A stretch of 64,000 nt of DNA from Deltaproteobacteria bacterium HGW-Deltaproteobacteria-15. GTDB lineage: Bacteria; Desulfobacterota; DSM-4660; Desulfatiglandales; HGW-15. A program made the translations under genes and the position numbers. Shown piece after piece: positions 41,361 to 50,678 of this stretch (position 1 is the stretch's first letter; each line of letters opens with the position of its first letter). Under the pieces are notes generated by a model that ran no database searches, was not told where the DNA came from, and saw only the letters and a list, made by a program, of their open reading frames with translations. Location of the stretch: assembly GCA_002840535.1 (NCBI GenBank), contig PHBH01000027.1:16518-80517 (forward strand). The letters run 5' to 3'.

Positions 41361-43136
41361 GTTTACCATTTCAATCCCCTTTACATAGCGCTCTATGCCG
41401 GCCACGAGCCCGTTTGCCAGTGCTTCAATGTACGGCTTGCTCAAGAGGCGCTTTTTTTCCATGTCATTTGTGATGAAACCCACTTCCACGAGTACAGCGG
41501 GCATCTCTGCCCCGATGAGAACATAGAAGGGTGCTTGTTTTACCCCGAGGTCCCTGACCTTGTCAAATCTTTTCTTCACATCCAGGAGGATCCCCTTCTG
41601 GACCTCGTGGGCCAGTTTGCTCGATTCGCTGATCTTGGTGTTCAACATGAGATCGTTTAGAATCTTCTGCAGATCGCTGATGTTCTTCTCCGAAGTCGCA
41701 TTCTCCCTCGCCGCGACCATCACAGCGCGCTCATCGGTTGCCATGTTCAGGAAATAGGTCTCCAGGCCGTGAACATCATCCTGTTTATGGGCATTGATAT
41801 GAAGAGAGATGAAGAGATCGGCCTTGTGCATATTTGCGAATGCGGTCCTTCTCTCGAGGGGGACAAACAGATCCTTATCCCTCGTCAAGACGGTTTCACA
41901 CTGAAGCTTCTCTTTGATCTTCCCGGCCATTGCCTTTGCGAGTTCGAGCACGATTGTTTTCTCTTCGATCCCGTCGACAAAGCAGCCGGGGTCCTTGCCA
42001 CCGTGGCCCGGATCGATGACGATCTTGCGGACACCAAGCCCCAACTGCCTTGCAAGGGTGACCGACTGGTCGGCGTTCTTCTCCTTGCGAATCCCTCTTC
42101 GTACACGTTGCCTGTCGATTTTGACTCCAGGTTTGGAGGATTCAGCGACGACCTCGCTCTCCTTCTTCCTTGGGATCTCTTCCTTTTCGGATTTTTCTTT
42201 TGCCTCTTTCTCCTCTCTTCCCTGTACGTCGATCACGATTCGGAAAGGATCGTGAAGGGGAAAAATCTTGTACCCTCCAATGGAGTCGATATCCAGCACC
42301 ACGCGAACCGTCTCCTTGGCGTATTGACCTGCTCTTGCGCTTTTGAGCAGTCCGTCATCGATGGGAATGGATGTAGTGATATCCGATTTGACCAGGGCGT
42401 CCTTGAGATCCACATAGAGCCTTCTCGGTTTTTTCAGGTTAGGATCTTCCTTGATGATATGGGATTCATACTTGACGGGTCTGGAGATGTCGATCACGAC
42501 ACGGGTATAGTTTGGAGTGGACCAGTGTCGAATCCCCTGGACCTCCGTCAGGCCTTGCGAGTCACCGCTCTCTCGTTTTTCCGTCCTTTGAGCATCCCTT
42601 TTTGCAAGAACCGCAGAGAGCTTATCCAGCATCGTTCGAGCCCTCGGCCGCATATCCCCGGAGGGGAATCGGATATCCACCTTCAGAAATTCCACATAGG
42701 CCTGGGTGAGGTCGTTCTTGTTTTCATAGTAGATCTCGCCGATTTTGAACTGAGCGTCATCGGCAAGGTTGCTCTCCGCGTAACGTTCCGAAACATGTTT
42801 GTAGAGCCTGATCGCCTCATCCAGGTCCTGTTCCTTGCCTGAGAAAACATGGAGTTTGGTATACATTGTGGCGGCGATGAAGAGGGATCTTGCCGCATGT
42901 TCGTGTTGAGGGAAACGGTGGGCCAGAGATTGGAACCGCTCGATGCAAAGAATCCAATTATGGCGATACTTCTGCTTTTCTTTTGAAGCGTAAAGGGATT
43001 TCTGGCACTGCTCCGCACTGCTCAGAAGCTTTTCCGGGGTGAGGGAAGGCTTGGCATGGGCCTGTCCAGCCACCGCAAAGATTGCGGCGGCCGCAAGCAG
43101 GAGGGTCCCTATCCTGTGCCCGATTCGATCCTTCAT
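41349..43136 (-). CDS. amiC: N-acetylmuramoyl-L-alanine amidase with AMIN domain
   Basis: A 595-residue periplasmic peptidoglycan amidase. Signal peptide of about 28 residues (AGQAHA), a TPR-like helical region (about 30-200: RFPQHEHAARSLFIAATMYT, NLADDAQFKIGEIYY), an AMIN domain (about 225-335: TRVVIDISRPVKYES) that targets the division site, and an Amidase_3 domain (about 385-590) with the zinc ligands in VIDPGHGGKDPG and LFISLHINAH. It cuts the amide between MurNAc and the stem peptide during cell separation. The TPR region before AMIN is an addition to the E. coli form. Its ATG overlaps the mutS stop (ATGA). Confidence 0.88.
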   Translation of the reverse strand: MKDRIGHRIGTLLLAAAAIFAVAGQAHAKPSLTPEKLLSSAEQCQKSLYASKEKQKYRHNWILCIERFQSLAHRFPQHEHAARSLFIAATMYTKLHVFSGKEQDLDEAIRLYKHVSERYAESNLADDAQFKIGEIYYENKNDLTQAYVEFLKVDIRFPSGDMRPRARTMLDKLSAVLAKRDAQRTEKRESGDSQGLTEVQGIRHWSTPNYTRVVIDISRPVKYESHIIKEDPNLKKPRRLYVDLKDALVKSDITTSIPIDDGLLKSARAGQYAKETVRVVLDIDSIGGYKIFPLHDPFRIVIDVQGREEKEAKEKSEKEEIPRKKESEVVAESSKPGVKIDRQRVRRGIRKEKNADQSVTLARQLGLGVRKIVIDPGHGGKDPGCFVDGIEEKTIVLELAKAMAGKIKEKLQCETVLTRDKDLFVPLERRTAFANMHKADLFISLHINAHKQDDVHGLETYFLNMATDERAVMVAARENATSEKNISDLQKILNDLMLNTKISESSKLAHEVQKGILLDVKKRFDKVRDLGVKQAPFYVLIGAEMPAVLVEVGFITNDMEKKRLLSKPYIEALANGLVAGIERYVKGIEMVNRGR

Positions 43137-45742
43137 GCCGTTTTCTTTTCCAGGTATTCCTTGATCCGGCTCAGTTCCAAAAGGGCCTGCAGCGGACTCA
43201 TGGCCTGAATGTCGAGGTCTGAAATCCAAGTCCTCAATCTCCGATCCACGGAGCTGAAAAGGGCCAGCTGAATGTGTTCATCCCTGCTTTCCGATTTCCG
43301 GCTCCGGGCTATTCTCATTGTCAGCTCATCCTGGTTCTGGTTCTCCAGGCTTTCAAGGATCTCTTTCGCCCTTTCGATGACCGGTTGGGGCAGACCGGCA
43401 ATTCGACCGACCTGTATGCCATAGCTCCTGCTGGTTCCTCCGGGAACCAGTTTTCTCAGAAAAATGATCTGCTCCTTCCATTCCTTGACGGCGATGTTGT
43501 AGTTCTTGACTCTCTTTCGGGTTGCCGCCAGTTCCACCAACTCGTGATAATGGGTTGCAAAGAGGGTCTTCACACCCTTCCCTGCGCGGTCGTGGAGAAC
43601 CTCGGCAACGGCCCAGGCAATGCTGAGGCCGTCGTAGGTGCTTGTTCCACGGCCGATCTCATCCAGGATGACGAGGCTCGCCGGGGTGGCATGTCGTAGA
43701 ATATTGGCGGTTTCATTCATCTCCACCATGAAGGTGGACTGTCCCTTTCCCAGGTCGTCGGATGCACCGATGCGGGTGAAGATCCGATCCACTATGCCTA
43801 CCCGGGCTTTCGATGCCGGAACGAAAGCTCCCATCTGGGCCATCAGCACCGTGAGGGCGGTTTGTCTGAGAATCGTGGATTTCCCCGCCATGTTGGGTCC
43901 TGTGATAATCAGCAGTTGCTGGTTCTCATCATCCAGCCGGATATCGTTCGGCACAAAATCCTCGTCTTTGACGGTCTGCTCGATTACGGGATGGCGGCCG
44001 TCCACAATGTCGATGACGCCTCCCTCATCCACCTCCGGGCATACATACCCGTTCAGATCGGCAGTAAGGGCAAGCGCTGCAAGCACATCCATTTCGGAAA
44101 CCCGCATCCCGGTGTTCCTGATCCGCCGGTTCTCGAAAGCAACAGCCTTTCTCACATTCTCGAAGATCTCCCATTCGAGGCCGATTCTTTTCTCCTCCGC
44201 GCCGAGCACGGCCTCTTCATACTTCTTGAGCTCCTCTGTAATGTACCGTTCGCAGTTGGACAAGGTTTGTTTGCGGATATACTCGGCAGGGGCAAGGTGC
44301 ATATTGGACTTGGAAAGCTCGATATAATACCCGAAGACCCTGTTGTAGCCGATTTTCAGGTTGGATATGCCTGTCCTCTTCTGTTCAGACTCCGCAAGCT
44401 TCGCGATCCACCCCTTTCCATCCCTTGTCAGGGAGATCAACCGATCCAACTCGGGGTCGTATCCCTCCTTGATCAGCCCGCCTTCCTTCAGTGCGACCGG
44501 GGGTTCTTCGCAGATCGCCCTCTCGATCAGATCCCCTATATCCTGCAGCGCATCCATGCCGGAAGAGATCTCCGACAGGAGCTCGCTGCTGGAGCCCGCG
44601 ATCGCCTGTTTCAGCGAAGGCAGCTTTTGAATGGAGAGCTTGAGCGCCACAAGATCCCTTGCATTGGCTCTTCCAACAGAAATTCGTCCGTTCAGCCTCT
44701 CCAGGTCATAAACCCCATGAAGCCCTTGCCTGACCTTTTCTCTGAGCGACTGATCTTCCCTGAACACGGACACCGCGGCAAGTCTTCTTCGGATCTCTGC
44801 CGGATCCAGCAGGGGATAGGATATCCATTTTTTCAGCAGCCTGGCGCCCATGGGAGTCAGGGTCCTGTCCAGAACGGAGAAGAGCGAACCCCGCTCCGAC
44901 TGGCGCCGCATGGTCGTGAAGAGTTCCAGGTTTCTGACCGTCGACTCATCCAGAAACATGAAATCGCCGAGACGATAGGTGACGATCTCCTTGATGTGGT
45001 CCGGGCTCCCCCTCTGGGTATCCTGCAGATAGTAGACGATAGCGCCGGCGGCGGAGATCCCGTGAACCAGATCCTCGCAGCCGAAGCCTGCAAGAGACTT
45101 GACGCCCAACTGCTCCTTCAGCAGGGACTCCGCCCGATTTCTTTCGAATACCGGTTTTGGAAGGGGTTCCAGCCTGAAGAACGAAAGCTCTTTTCGTTCA
45201 AGGAGGTCGCTCTGCTCCGCTATCAGTATCTCGGCGGGGCCTATTCTTTTCAATTCATCCAGGATCCCGGCCAGATTCTCCATCTCCGTGACGCGAAATT
45301 CCCCTGTGGACAGATCCACATGGGCAAGCCCGTATCTCCCCTCTTCCCCGGCAACGGCCGCCATGTAGACATTGCTCCTGCTGTCTATTTCACCTTCTTC
45401 CAGAAGCGAGCCGGGGGTCACCACCCTGACCACCTCTCTCTTTACGATCCCCTTGGCAAGCCTGGGGTCTTCCGTCTGCTCGCATACGGCTACCTTCCAA
45501 CCGTGTTCAACGAGCCTGGCGATGTAGGACTTGGCCGAGTGATGAGGGACACCGCACATGGGAACTTTCTTCCCATTGTGAGTGCCCCGCGAGGTTAGAG
45601 TGATTCCCAGTACTCGGGAAGCGTTCTGGGCATCTTCGAAAAACATCTCATAGAAATCGCCCATTCTAAAAAAGAGGATCGCATCAGGGTGGCGCCCCTT
45701 GATCCCCATGTACTGCTTGAACATGGGAGTGGGAACACTCAT
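43133..45742 (-). CDS. mutS: DNA mismatch repair protein MutS
   Basis: An 869-residue MutS of usual length. The mismatch-recognition GRHPDAILFFRMGDFYEMFFE with the Phe-x-Glu pair (shown in part) is at about residue 15-35; the ATPase has Walker A ITGPNMAGKST, Walker B SLVILDEIGRGTSTYDG and the ATHYHELVELA switch. It binds mismatched bases and starts repair with MutL. GGGGGAGGA precedes the ATG at 45742. Its start overlaps the lapB stop and its stop overlaps the amiC start, both as ATGA, so translation of the three is coupled. Confidence 0.95.
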   Translation of the reverse strand: MSVPTPMFKQYMGIKGRHPDAILFFRMGDFYEMFFEDAQNASRVLGITLTSRGTHNGKKVPMCGVPHHSAKSYIARLVEHGWKVAVCEQTEDPRLAKGIVKREVVRVVTPGSLLEEGEIDSRSNVYMAAVAGEEGRYGLAHVDLSTGEFRVTEMENLAGILDELKRIGPAEILIAEQSDLLERKELSFFRLEPLPKPVFERNRAESLLKEQLGVKSLAGFGCEDLVHGISAAGAIVYYLQDTQRGSPDHIKEIVTYRLGDFMFLDESTVRNLELFTTMRRQSERGSLFSVLDRTLTPMGARLLKKWISYPLLDPAEIRRRLAAVSVFREDQSLREKVRQGLHGVYDLERLNGRISVGRANARDLVALKLSIQKLPSLKQAIAGSSSELLSEISSGMDALQDIGDLIERAICEEPPVALKEGGLIKEGYDPELDRLISLTRDGKGWIAKLAESEQKRTGISNLKIGYNRVFGYYIELSKSNMHLAPAEYIRKQTLSNCERYITEELKKYEEAVLGAEEKRIGLEWEIFENVRKAVAFENRRIRNTGMRVSEMDVLAALALTADLNGYVCPEVDEGGVIDIVDGRHPVIEQTVKDEDFVPNDIRLDDENQQLLIITGPNMAGKSTILRQTALTVLMAQMGAFVPASKARVGIVDRIFTRIGASDDLGKGQSTFMVEMNETANILRHATPASLVILDEIGRGTSTYDGLSIAWAVAEVLHDRAGKGVKTLFATHYHELVELAATRKRVKNYNIAVKEWKEQIIFLRKLVPGGTSRSYGIQVGRIAGLPQPVIERAKEILESLENQNQDELTMRIARSRKSESRDEHIQLALFSSVDRRLRTWISDLDIQAMSPLQALLELSRIKEYLEKKTA

Positions 45743-47013
45743 TCCTCCCCCCCGGGTGTTTTGGAGAATTGCATCGGGAGAGGCCCTTCCGGCCCGGGTG
45801 GGGCGGAATCCACAGGCATGGATTCCATGAAATCGATGGAATCCCACTGCCTGCACTGAGGACACTGCCATTGAAGGTCCGCCGGCCTGAAACCGCAATT
45901 GGAGCACTGGAATTTAAGATAAGGAACGTCCAGGTGAGAGATAAGATCCTTGTACGCTTCCAGAGCCAGCTCGCTCATTCCATGGTTGAGCAGAATCTCT
46001 CCCATGAATTTCCTCGCCTCCCAGAAGGCCGGATCGAGGTCAAGCGCGCTCCGGAGTTCCTTCAGTGCGCCTTGTTCGTCCTTTTCGTTGTAAAGATAAC
46101 GGGCAAGGGCCATATGGGTGAACGGGTCCGAACTGAGCTGCGCGCATTCCTTCAAGAAATCTCCTACGGGTTTGAGATTCCGCATCCTGGAATAGGCCCC
46201 CTCCAGACGACGATAGGCGAGAAAGGTGAAATGAGGGGATACATCGACCACCTTCCTCCAGGTGGCGATAGCCTGCTTGTATTCCTGTCTTGAGAAATAG
46301 AGATCGCCCAGATGGAGGTAGGCATCGATGCACTTTGCGTCGATGGAAATGGCCGATTTTAAGCCGGACTTGGCCTTGGAGAAATCTCCTTTCTCCAGGA
46401 AGACCTTCCCAATCTCGGTCTGATGATGGGCAAGGATGTGGGAATGATTCCCCTTCACCAGCCTGGCGATACGCTGGCGTGTGGCAAAGGCATTCGGCCA
46501 GTCCTTCATCTCCTCATAGATCTTCTCGACCTCGAGGAGCGTTTCCAGGCTGGAAGGCTGCTTCTGGAGCACACTCGAAAAGGTCTCCAGCGCCCGGTTG
46601 AAAAAGCCGCCCTTGCGGTAGTCCATGCCCAGATCGATCAGCGCCCTTAATTTGATCTGCTCGTTGGTGTTCGGCCTGAGGATTATGCTTTGCCTGATCC
46701 GGATGGCTCTGTCAATATCGCCCTTGGAGCGGTACAGATTGCCGAGCGCTACATAGGTCTCGATGGTGTCGGAATTGATTTGAACGGATTTGGTAAACTG
46801 TTCGATTGCCTGGTCGTGTTCATTGGAGAGGATATACCGGATGCCCTTTAAAAAGGCTTCATCCCCTTCCCTGCTCAGGGGTTTGATCTCCTGCCTCTTC
46901 CGGCGGCTGGAAAGAATGCCCGCGATCAAGCCGCAAAGGATGCCGGCCAAGACACCCATGCAAAGCTTCTGGTTCCCAGGTTCTAGAAACCACTGCCAGA
47001 GCTGCTGCCACAT
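45739..47013 (-). CDS. lapB: Lipopolysaccharide assembly protein B (LapB/YciM-like TPR protein)
   Basis: A 424-residue protein with an N-terminal membrane anchor (MGVLAGILCGLIAGILSS), about nine TPR repeats (FLKGIRYILSNEHDQAIEQF starts the row) and a C-terminal rubredoxin-type zinc knuckle FQCSNCGFRPADLQWQCPQC. LapB controls LPS synthesis by guiding LpxC to FtsH. The gene order lapA-lapB is as in many proteobacteria. Here it is directly followed by mutS with an ATGA overlap, an unusual partner. Confidence 0.88.
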   Translation of the reverse strand: MWQQLWQWFLEPGNQKLCMGVLAGILCGLIAGILSSRRKRQEIKPLSREGDEAFLKGIRYILSNEHDQAIEQFTKSVQINSDTIETYVALGNLYRSKGDIDRAIRIRQSIILRPNTNEQIKLRALIDLGMDYRKGGFFNRALETFSSVLQKQPSSLETLLEVEKIYEEMKDWPNAFATRQRIARLVKGNHSHILAHHQTEIGKVFLEKGDFSKAKSGLKSAISIDAKCIDAYLHLGDLYFSRQEYKQAIATWRKVVDVSPHFTFLAYRRLEGAYSRMRNLKPVGDFLKECAQLSSDPFTHMALARYLYNEKDEQGALKELRSALDLDPAFWEARKFMGEILLNHGMSELALEAYKDLISHLDVPYLKFQCSNCGFRPADLQWQCPQCRQWDSIDFMESMPVDSAPPGPEGPLPMQFSKTPGGEE

Positions 47014-47037
47014 GCGGTGTCTCTCCTTTTCAAATCC

Positions 47038-47385
47038 TCAGGTGCCTTCTCCTTGTCTTTGGGCCACACTGTCGTAGGTCAATGGCAGATTTCTCAGGGA
47101 ACTGAGTTCCTTGTCCTTATCCTGAAGCTCACGGGTAAGAACCTTGATTTTTTTCTTCAGGCGATAACGTTCAATGATCCCGTGCAAGCCCGTTCCCAGA
47201 ACACCCGCCAGAAAGGCAATGAGAACCATCTGGTAGACAGTGACTTCACTCCATTTCATTTCCTCGACGATCACAGGGTCCATTCTGAGTTCCACCTTGC
47301 TGTTCAAGGAATCGATATTCTGGACGACCACGATGATGACGAACAATCCTATCAGGATTCCCAAAACAATTTTGACATGCCCCAT
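47038..47385 (-). CDS. lapA: LapA family (DUF1049) membrane protein
   Basis: A 115-residue protein with two membrane segments (IVLGILIGLFVIIVVVQNID and VYQMVLIAFLAGVLGTGLHG) and a short coiled coil (KKKIKVLTRELQDKDKE). This is the LapA/YciS layout; the protein assists LPS assembly together with LapB. It precedes lapB by 24 bases and is preceded by the HIT gene 27 bases upstream. AAGGAGGT lies before the ATG. Confidence 0.85.
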   Translation of the reverse strand: MGHVKIVLGILIGLFVIIVVVQNIDSLNSKVELRMDPVIVEEMKWSEVTVYQMVLIAFLAGVLGTGLHGIIERYRLKKKIKVLTRELQDKDKELSSLRNLPLTYDSVAQRQGEGT

Positions 47386-47412
47386 CTTGACCTCCTTCGC
47401 TCCACCATCAAA

Positions 47413-47892
47413 TCAAAGAAAACCAGGAAGAAGTTTCTCATATGTCTTTTGAATGTGTTCGGGGATAACCCGCACGTCGTCCAGTATGGTCATATAATTC
47501 GTATCCCCATTCCAACGGGGCACGATATGGAAGTGAATATGCTCCTCGATCCCCGCACCGGCCACATGCCCCAGATTCAATCCCACGTTGAAGCCCTCCG
47601 GCTTCATCGCTTTCTTGAGAATCCCAATGGACTTTCTGACCGTCAAAAGAAGATCCAGGATCTCTTCGCTCCCCAACTCTTCCAGCCCTGCGACATGCCT
47701 GACGGGCGCTACCAGCAAGTGGCCGTTGTTATATGGAAAGCGATTCATCATCACCAGGGATTGCTCCCCTGAGAACAGGATCAGTCGCTCGGCATCCTTG
47801 CTTCGGTCCTCTCCCGGGCAAAAGATGCAGTTCTGATCTTTCCTGTTGGAAAGGATGTAGCCCATTCTCCATGGCGCCCAGAGCACCTTCAT
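47413..47892 (-). CDS. HIT family nucleotide hydrolase/transferase
   Basis: A 159-residue histidine-triad protein with the active-site motif HIHFHIVPRW at about 113-122 and an N-terminal zinc-type CIFC. It begins with MKVLWAPWRMGYI, as in bacterial Ap4A phosphorylase-like HIT proteins. Members hydrolyse or phosphorolyse dinucleoside polyphosphates or AMP conjugates. Its ATG overlaps the stop of the phosphodiesterase gene upstream (ATGA). Confidence 0.88.
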   Translation of the reverse strand: MKVLWAPWRMGYILSNRKDQNCIFCPGEDRSKDAERLILFSGEQSLVMMNRFPYNNGHLLVAPVRHVAGLEELGSEEILDLLLTVRKSIGILKKAMKPEGFNVGLNLGHVAGAGIEEHIHFHIVPRWNGDTNYMTILDDVRVIPEHIQKTYEKLLPGFL

Positions 47893-48371
47893 ATCTCGAT
47901 GATCTCTCCTTTGATCTTCTCTCCGAACTCCAGTACCCCCACGCTGTTGATGCCGGAGGGGGTGTATCCGGTGGCCGTACCCGGATTGAACAGGAGAATG
48001 CCGTCTTTCGTGTGATTGGCAGATCGGTGAGCGTGCCCGTAAACGATCACATCCACATCCGAGAATTCAAGCCGGATTCTGTCCTCTATTCCTTCCGAGG
48101 GTCCCCACCCGTGAATGAGACCGATCTTCCAGGGTCCTACCTGGATGGTCTCCTTCTCAGGCAAGCTTCCTTTCACCTCGAGAGCGTCCATATTGCCATG
48201 AACGCCTCGAAAGTTCCTTCTTTTGAAAAAGTGAACCAGTTCAGCGGATACATAGTCTCCGGCATGGAGAATCATCTCAACGCCGGACAGATGCCGGTCG
48301 ACGATGTCTCTGAGATCTTTCGTCACTCTGCTGAGGTGAGTGTCCGATAAGACACCGATCTTTTTCAACAT
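47889..48371 (-). CDS. YfcE/MJ0936-family metallophosphoesterase
   Basis: A 160-residue phosphodiesterase with the calcineurin-like metal-site motifs in order: GVLSDTH, LHAGDYV, VHGNMD, IHGWG and YGHAH. Small enzymes of this family cleave 2',3'-cyclic or other phosphodiesters, the true substrate being uncertain. It overlaps the HIT gene by four bases and is probably the first gene of the minus-strand run to amiC. The ATG at 48371 starts the domain; upstream in-frame codons look noncoding. Confidence 0.85.
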   Translation of the reverse strand: MLKKIGVLSDTHLSRVTKDLRDIVDRHLSGVEMILHAGDYVSAELVHFFKRRNFRGVHGNMDALEVKGSLPEKETIQVGPWKIGLIHGWGPSEGIEDRIRLEFSDVDVIVYGHAHRSANHTKDGILLFNPGTATGYTPSGINSVGVLEFGEKIKGEIIEI

Positions 48372-48472
48372 CCCGGCAGCGCCTTTCTCGATCGGGTACT
48401 TCGGAGTTGGGAGTATATCAGCCTCATGAAAAAAGACAAGCGATAATACCTTCCAGGAAGCCTGGAGGCTAG

Positions 48473-48563
48473 TGCCGCGTCTCATAAGTTCTGCATCAGG
48501 AAATGGCAATTTGATTTATGGGGCGATTCTTTACATTTGAGCCATTTCCCAGAGACGCGGCAA
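48473..48563. repeat. Inverted repeat element, CCGCGTCTC...GGAAATGGC arms
   Basis: gccgcgtctc and ggaaatggcaa on the left pair with ttgagccatttcc and agagacgcggc on the right, total about 90 bases. It resembles a short non-autonomous transposable element. It makes up the middle of the gene-free stretch 48372-48769; a 66-codon reading frame crossing its right part has no ribosome-binding site and was not accepted. Confidence 0.6.
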
Positions 48564-48769
48564 TCCCCGCTCCTGTTGAATTGCCAAAATCGAGGAGAGA
48601 ACTTATGAGTAGCGCACTAAAAGGCGGGGAACACAAAGCACTCTTCCAAGCTCTCCAGCTTCCTGCCTTTTTGAAACCGGTTGACTCATCCCGTCATCTT
48701 CATATATCTGTGAATTGAACGGCAACCCGAAGAATGCCGGGTCGCTGCGAATCGCTGGAGGAGGACAAC

Positions 48770-49261
48770 ATGCCTATCTATGAATTCTATTGCGGCAAAT
48801 GCCACATGATCTTCAACTTCTTCTCAACGAGGGTGAACACCGATAAGGTTCCGACCTGCCCCCGCTGCATGAAGACGAAGCTTGTCCGCCGGATGTCTGC
48901 TTTCGCCACACTGAAGGGTGCTTCAGAGGAAACCGATTCGGGTATTCCCGACATGGATGAATCCAAGATGATGCAGGCCATGAGCGCTCTTGCGGGAGAT
49001 GCGGAAAGGTTGGACGAAAACGATCCCAGGCAAGCTGCGAATCTGATGCGAAAGCTCTCCGATATGACGGGACTCAATCTCGGCTCAGGAATGGAAGAGG
49101 CATTGCGCAGAATGGAGTCAGGAGAAGATCCCGAACAGGTAGAGGCGGAGATGGGCGATCTTCTCGAAGGGGAGGACCCGTTCACCACCAGGAAGAAAGG
49201 CGGGAAACCCGGAAAGCGGCACCGCCCCCCTCAGGTGGATGCCACGTTGTACGAACTGTGA
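48770..49261 (+). CDS. FmdB-type zinc-ribbon protein
   Basis: A 163-residue protein. Residues 1-45 are the FmdB regulatory zinc ribbon (MPIYEFYCGKCH, then TCPRCM), followed by an acidic, methionine-rich low-complexity part and a basic end. FmdB-like proteins are small and uncharacterised; some are linked to amide or formamide metabolism. This one is longer than the usual 70-110 residues. GGAGGA lies before the ATG. It ends 4 bases before the convergent UPF0280 gene. Confidence 0.82.
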   Translation: MPIYEFYCGKCHMIFNFFSTRVNTDKVPTCPRCMKTKLVRRMSAFATLKGASEETDSGIPDMDESKMMQAMSALAGDAERLDENDPRQAANLMRKLSDMTGLNLGSGMEEALRRMESGEDPEQVEAEMGDLLEGEDPFTTRKKGGKPGKRHRPPQVDATLYEL

Positions 49262-49265
49262 TTTA

Positions 49266-49997
49266 TCACTCGATCGCTACAAGCTCCACGTCGCCCCATA
49301 CCGCCATATGCTCCCCCAGGATCACGAGGCAACCCTGAATACCGTGGATAGATGCAGCCCATTCAGCGATATGTGCCAGGTCTTTCTTGCCCCGGATCCT
49401 GTTGCAGAGAGCCGTTGCCGCGCCGTCCGCGAACGCGGCGGAAGAAGCTAGGACGCACCCCGCATCAGCGACTCCCATGCTGTAGGAATGGCCCACGGTG
49501 CCTGATGATGCACATACGGCGAGCGGCATCCGGACTGCGGGGATGCGGAAACCTATCTTCTGGCTCAGGGGAGACTCGCCTGCAAAAACGGCAACGGTTA
49601 TGTCCCGTCCGGTCTTGAGAAAGATATCTCCCCCATTCTCTACAATGACATCCTCCGTGAACTCCAGGAGGCCTCTTCCCACAAACTCTGCGACAGCACC
49701 TGCGACAGACGCCATGGGGCCCACGCCTACGGCTTTCACTGCACTCATCATTTCTTTGACCAGAGGAGGGGCGGTGGGATCGTCCTCCAATGGATTCATT
49801 GCGGTGAGAAAATAGGGATGGGAGGTGATATAGCTCTCAAGCTGATATCTGGCGTCGAGGACCAGATCTCGAGTCTCCTGCCGAAGTTCCTTTCCTGCGC
49901 TCACCCACAGGTCCGTCTCCTTGACTTTAACCTGAAAAGAAAAAAGGCCGGTCGCCTTGACCCTTTCACGGTAAGTCCTTTCCCTGTACTCCTTCAT
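49266..49997 (-). CDS. UPF0280 (ApbE-like) family protein
   Basis: A 243-residue protein of the UPF0280 family, related in fold to the flavin transferase ApbE. It starts YRERTYRERVKATGLFSFQV; the glycine-rich GPMASVAGAVAEFVG and VIVENGGDIFLK are typical. Members are found mainly in anaerobes and methanogens; no reaction has been fixed. AGAAGGAGA sits before the ATG at 49997. It is divergent from the response-regulator gene, with 109 bases between the starts. Confidence 0.82.
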   Translation of the reverse strand: MKEYRERTYRERVKATGLFSFQVKVKETDLWVSAGKELRQETRDLVLDARYQLESYITSHPYFLTAMNPLEDDPTAPPLVKEMMSAVKAVGVGPMASVAGAVAEFVGRGLLEFTEDVIVENGGDIFLKTGRDITVAVFAGESPLSQKIGFRIPAVRMPLAVCASSGTVGHSYSMGVADAGCVLASSAAFADGAATALCNRIRGKKDLAHIAEWAASIHGIQGCLVILGEHMAVWGDVELVAIE

Positions 49998-50106
49998 ATG
50001 GTCTCCTTCTTGCCTGACTGGAGAACGGGACGTGGCATTGGTTTTGCAATATTTCAATATGTCCACTTTTTCATGCTTCCACCATCTTATGCCATGGAGA
50101 AGAGTC

Positions 50107-50667
50107 ATGAAACACAAAATCCTCATTGTGGATGACGAGCCCGCCTTCATTGCTCTCCTGAAGGAGGCCTTCTGCAGGGAACCCTATGAAGTCCTGAGTT
50201 CATCCTCCGCCTCGGAGGCATTGGATCTGCTGGCCTCAGAACCTGTCGACCTGGTGGTTTCCGATGAAAAGATGCCCGGCATGAGCGGCTCCGAGTTCCT
50301 GGCCATGGTGCGAGCGAAGTACCCGCAGACCGTGCGGATCATTCTTACCGGGCATGCGAGCCTGGAAGCTGCCATCCGTTCCATCAACCATGGGGAGATC
50401 TACCGTTTTTTTACAAAACCCTGCAATATATTCGACCTCGTTATCACGATCCGACACGCGCTCCAGCACCAGGAATTGATGAAGGAAAACCAGAGGCTCC
50501 TCAGGACGATCAAACGACAGTCGGACATCATCGAACAGCTGGAGAGGGATTATCCCGGAATTACCGTTGTGAAAAGAGGAGCCCGGGGGGAAATTCTCTT
50601 GAACGAGGAAGGGGGGGAATTACAGAAACTGCTGAGACAATGCAAGGCGAGTCTGCCGAAGAACTGA
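50107..50667 (+). CDS. Response regulator receiver protein without recognised output domain
   Basis: A 186-residue protein: receiver domain (1-122) with the acidic pocket ILIVDDEP, the phosphorylation aspartate in LVVSDEKMPGMSG (about residue 53), ILTGHAS and the conserved lysine in FFTKP. The remaining 60 residues form a helix/coiled coil (LMKENQRLLRTIKRQSDIIE) and a short acidic-basic tail, with no HTH, GGDEF or HD domain. This form resembles RpfG-type receivers without the HD-GYP part. GGAGAAGAG lies before the ATG. It is convergent with the HDOD gene 11 bases on, a possible functional partner. Confidence 0.85.
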   Translation: MKHKILIVDDEPAFIALLKEAFCREPYEVLSSSSASEALDLLASEPVDLVVSDEKMPGMSGSEFLAMVRAKYPQTVRIILTGHASLEAAIRSINHGEIYRFFTKPCNIFDLVITIRHALQHQELMKENQRLLRTIKRQSDIIEQLERDYPGITVVKRGARGEILLNEEGGELQKLLRQCKASLPKN

Positions 50668-50678
50668 GAATCAGAGGT

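Noticed and set aside
48518..48718. 66-codon plus-strand frame
   Set aside because: Overlaps an inverted repeat, has no ribosome-binding site and no similarity that I recognise.
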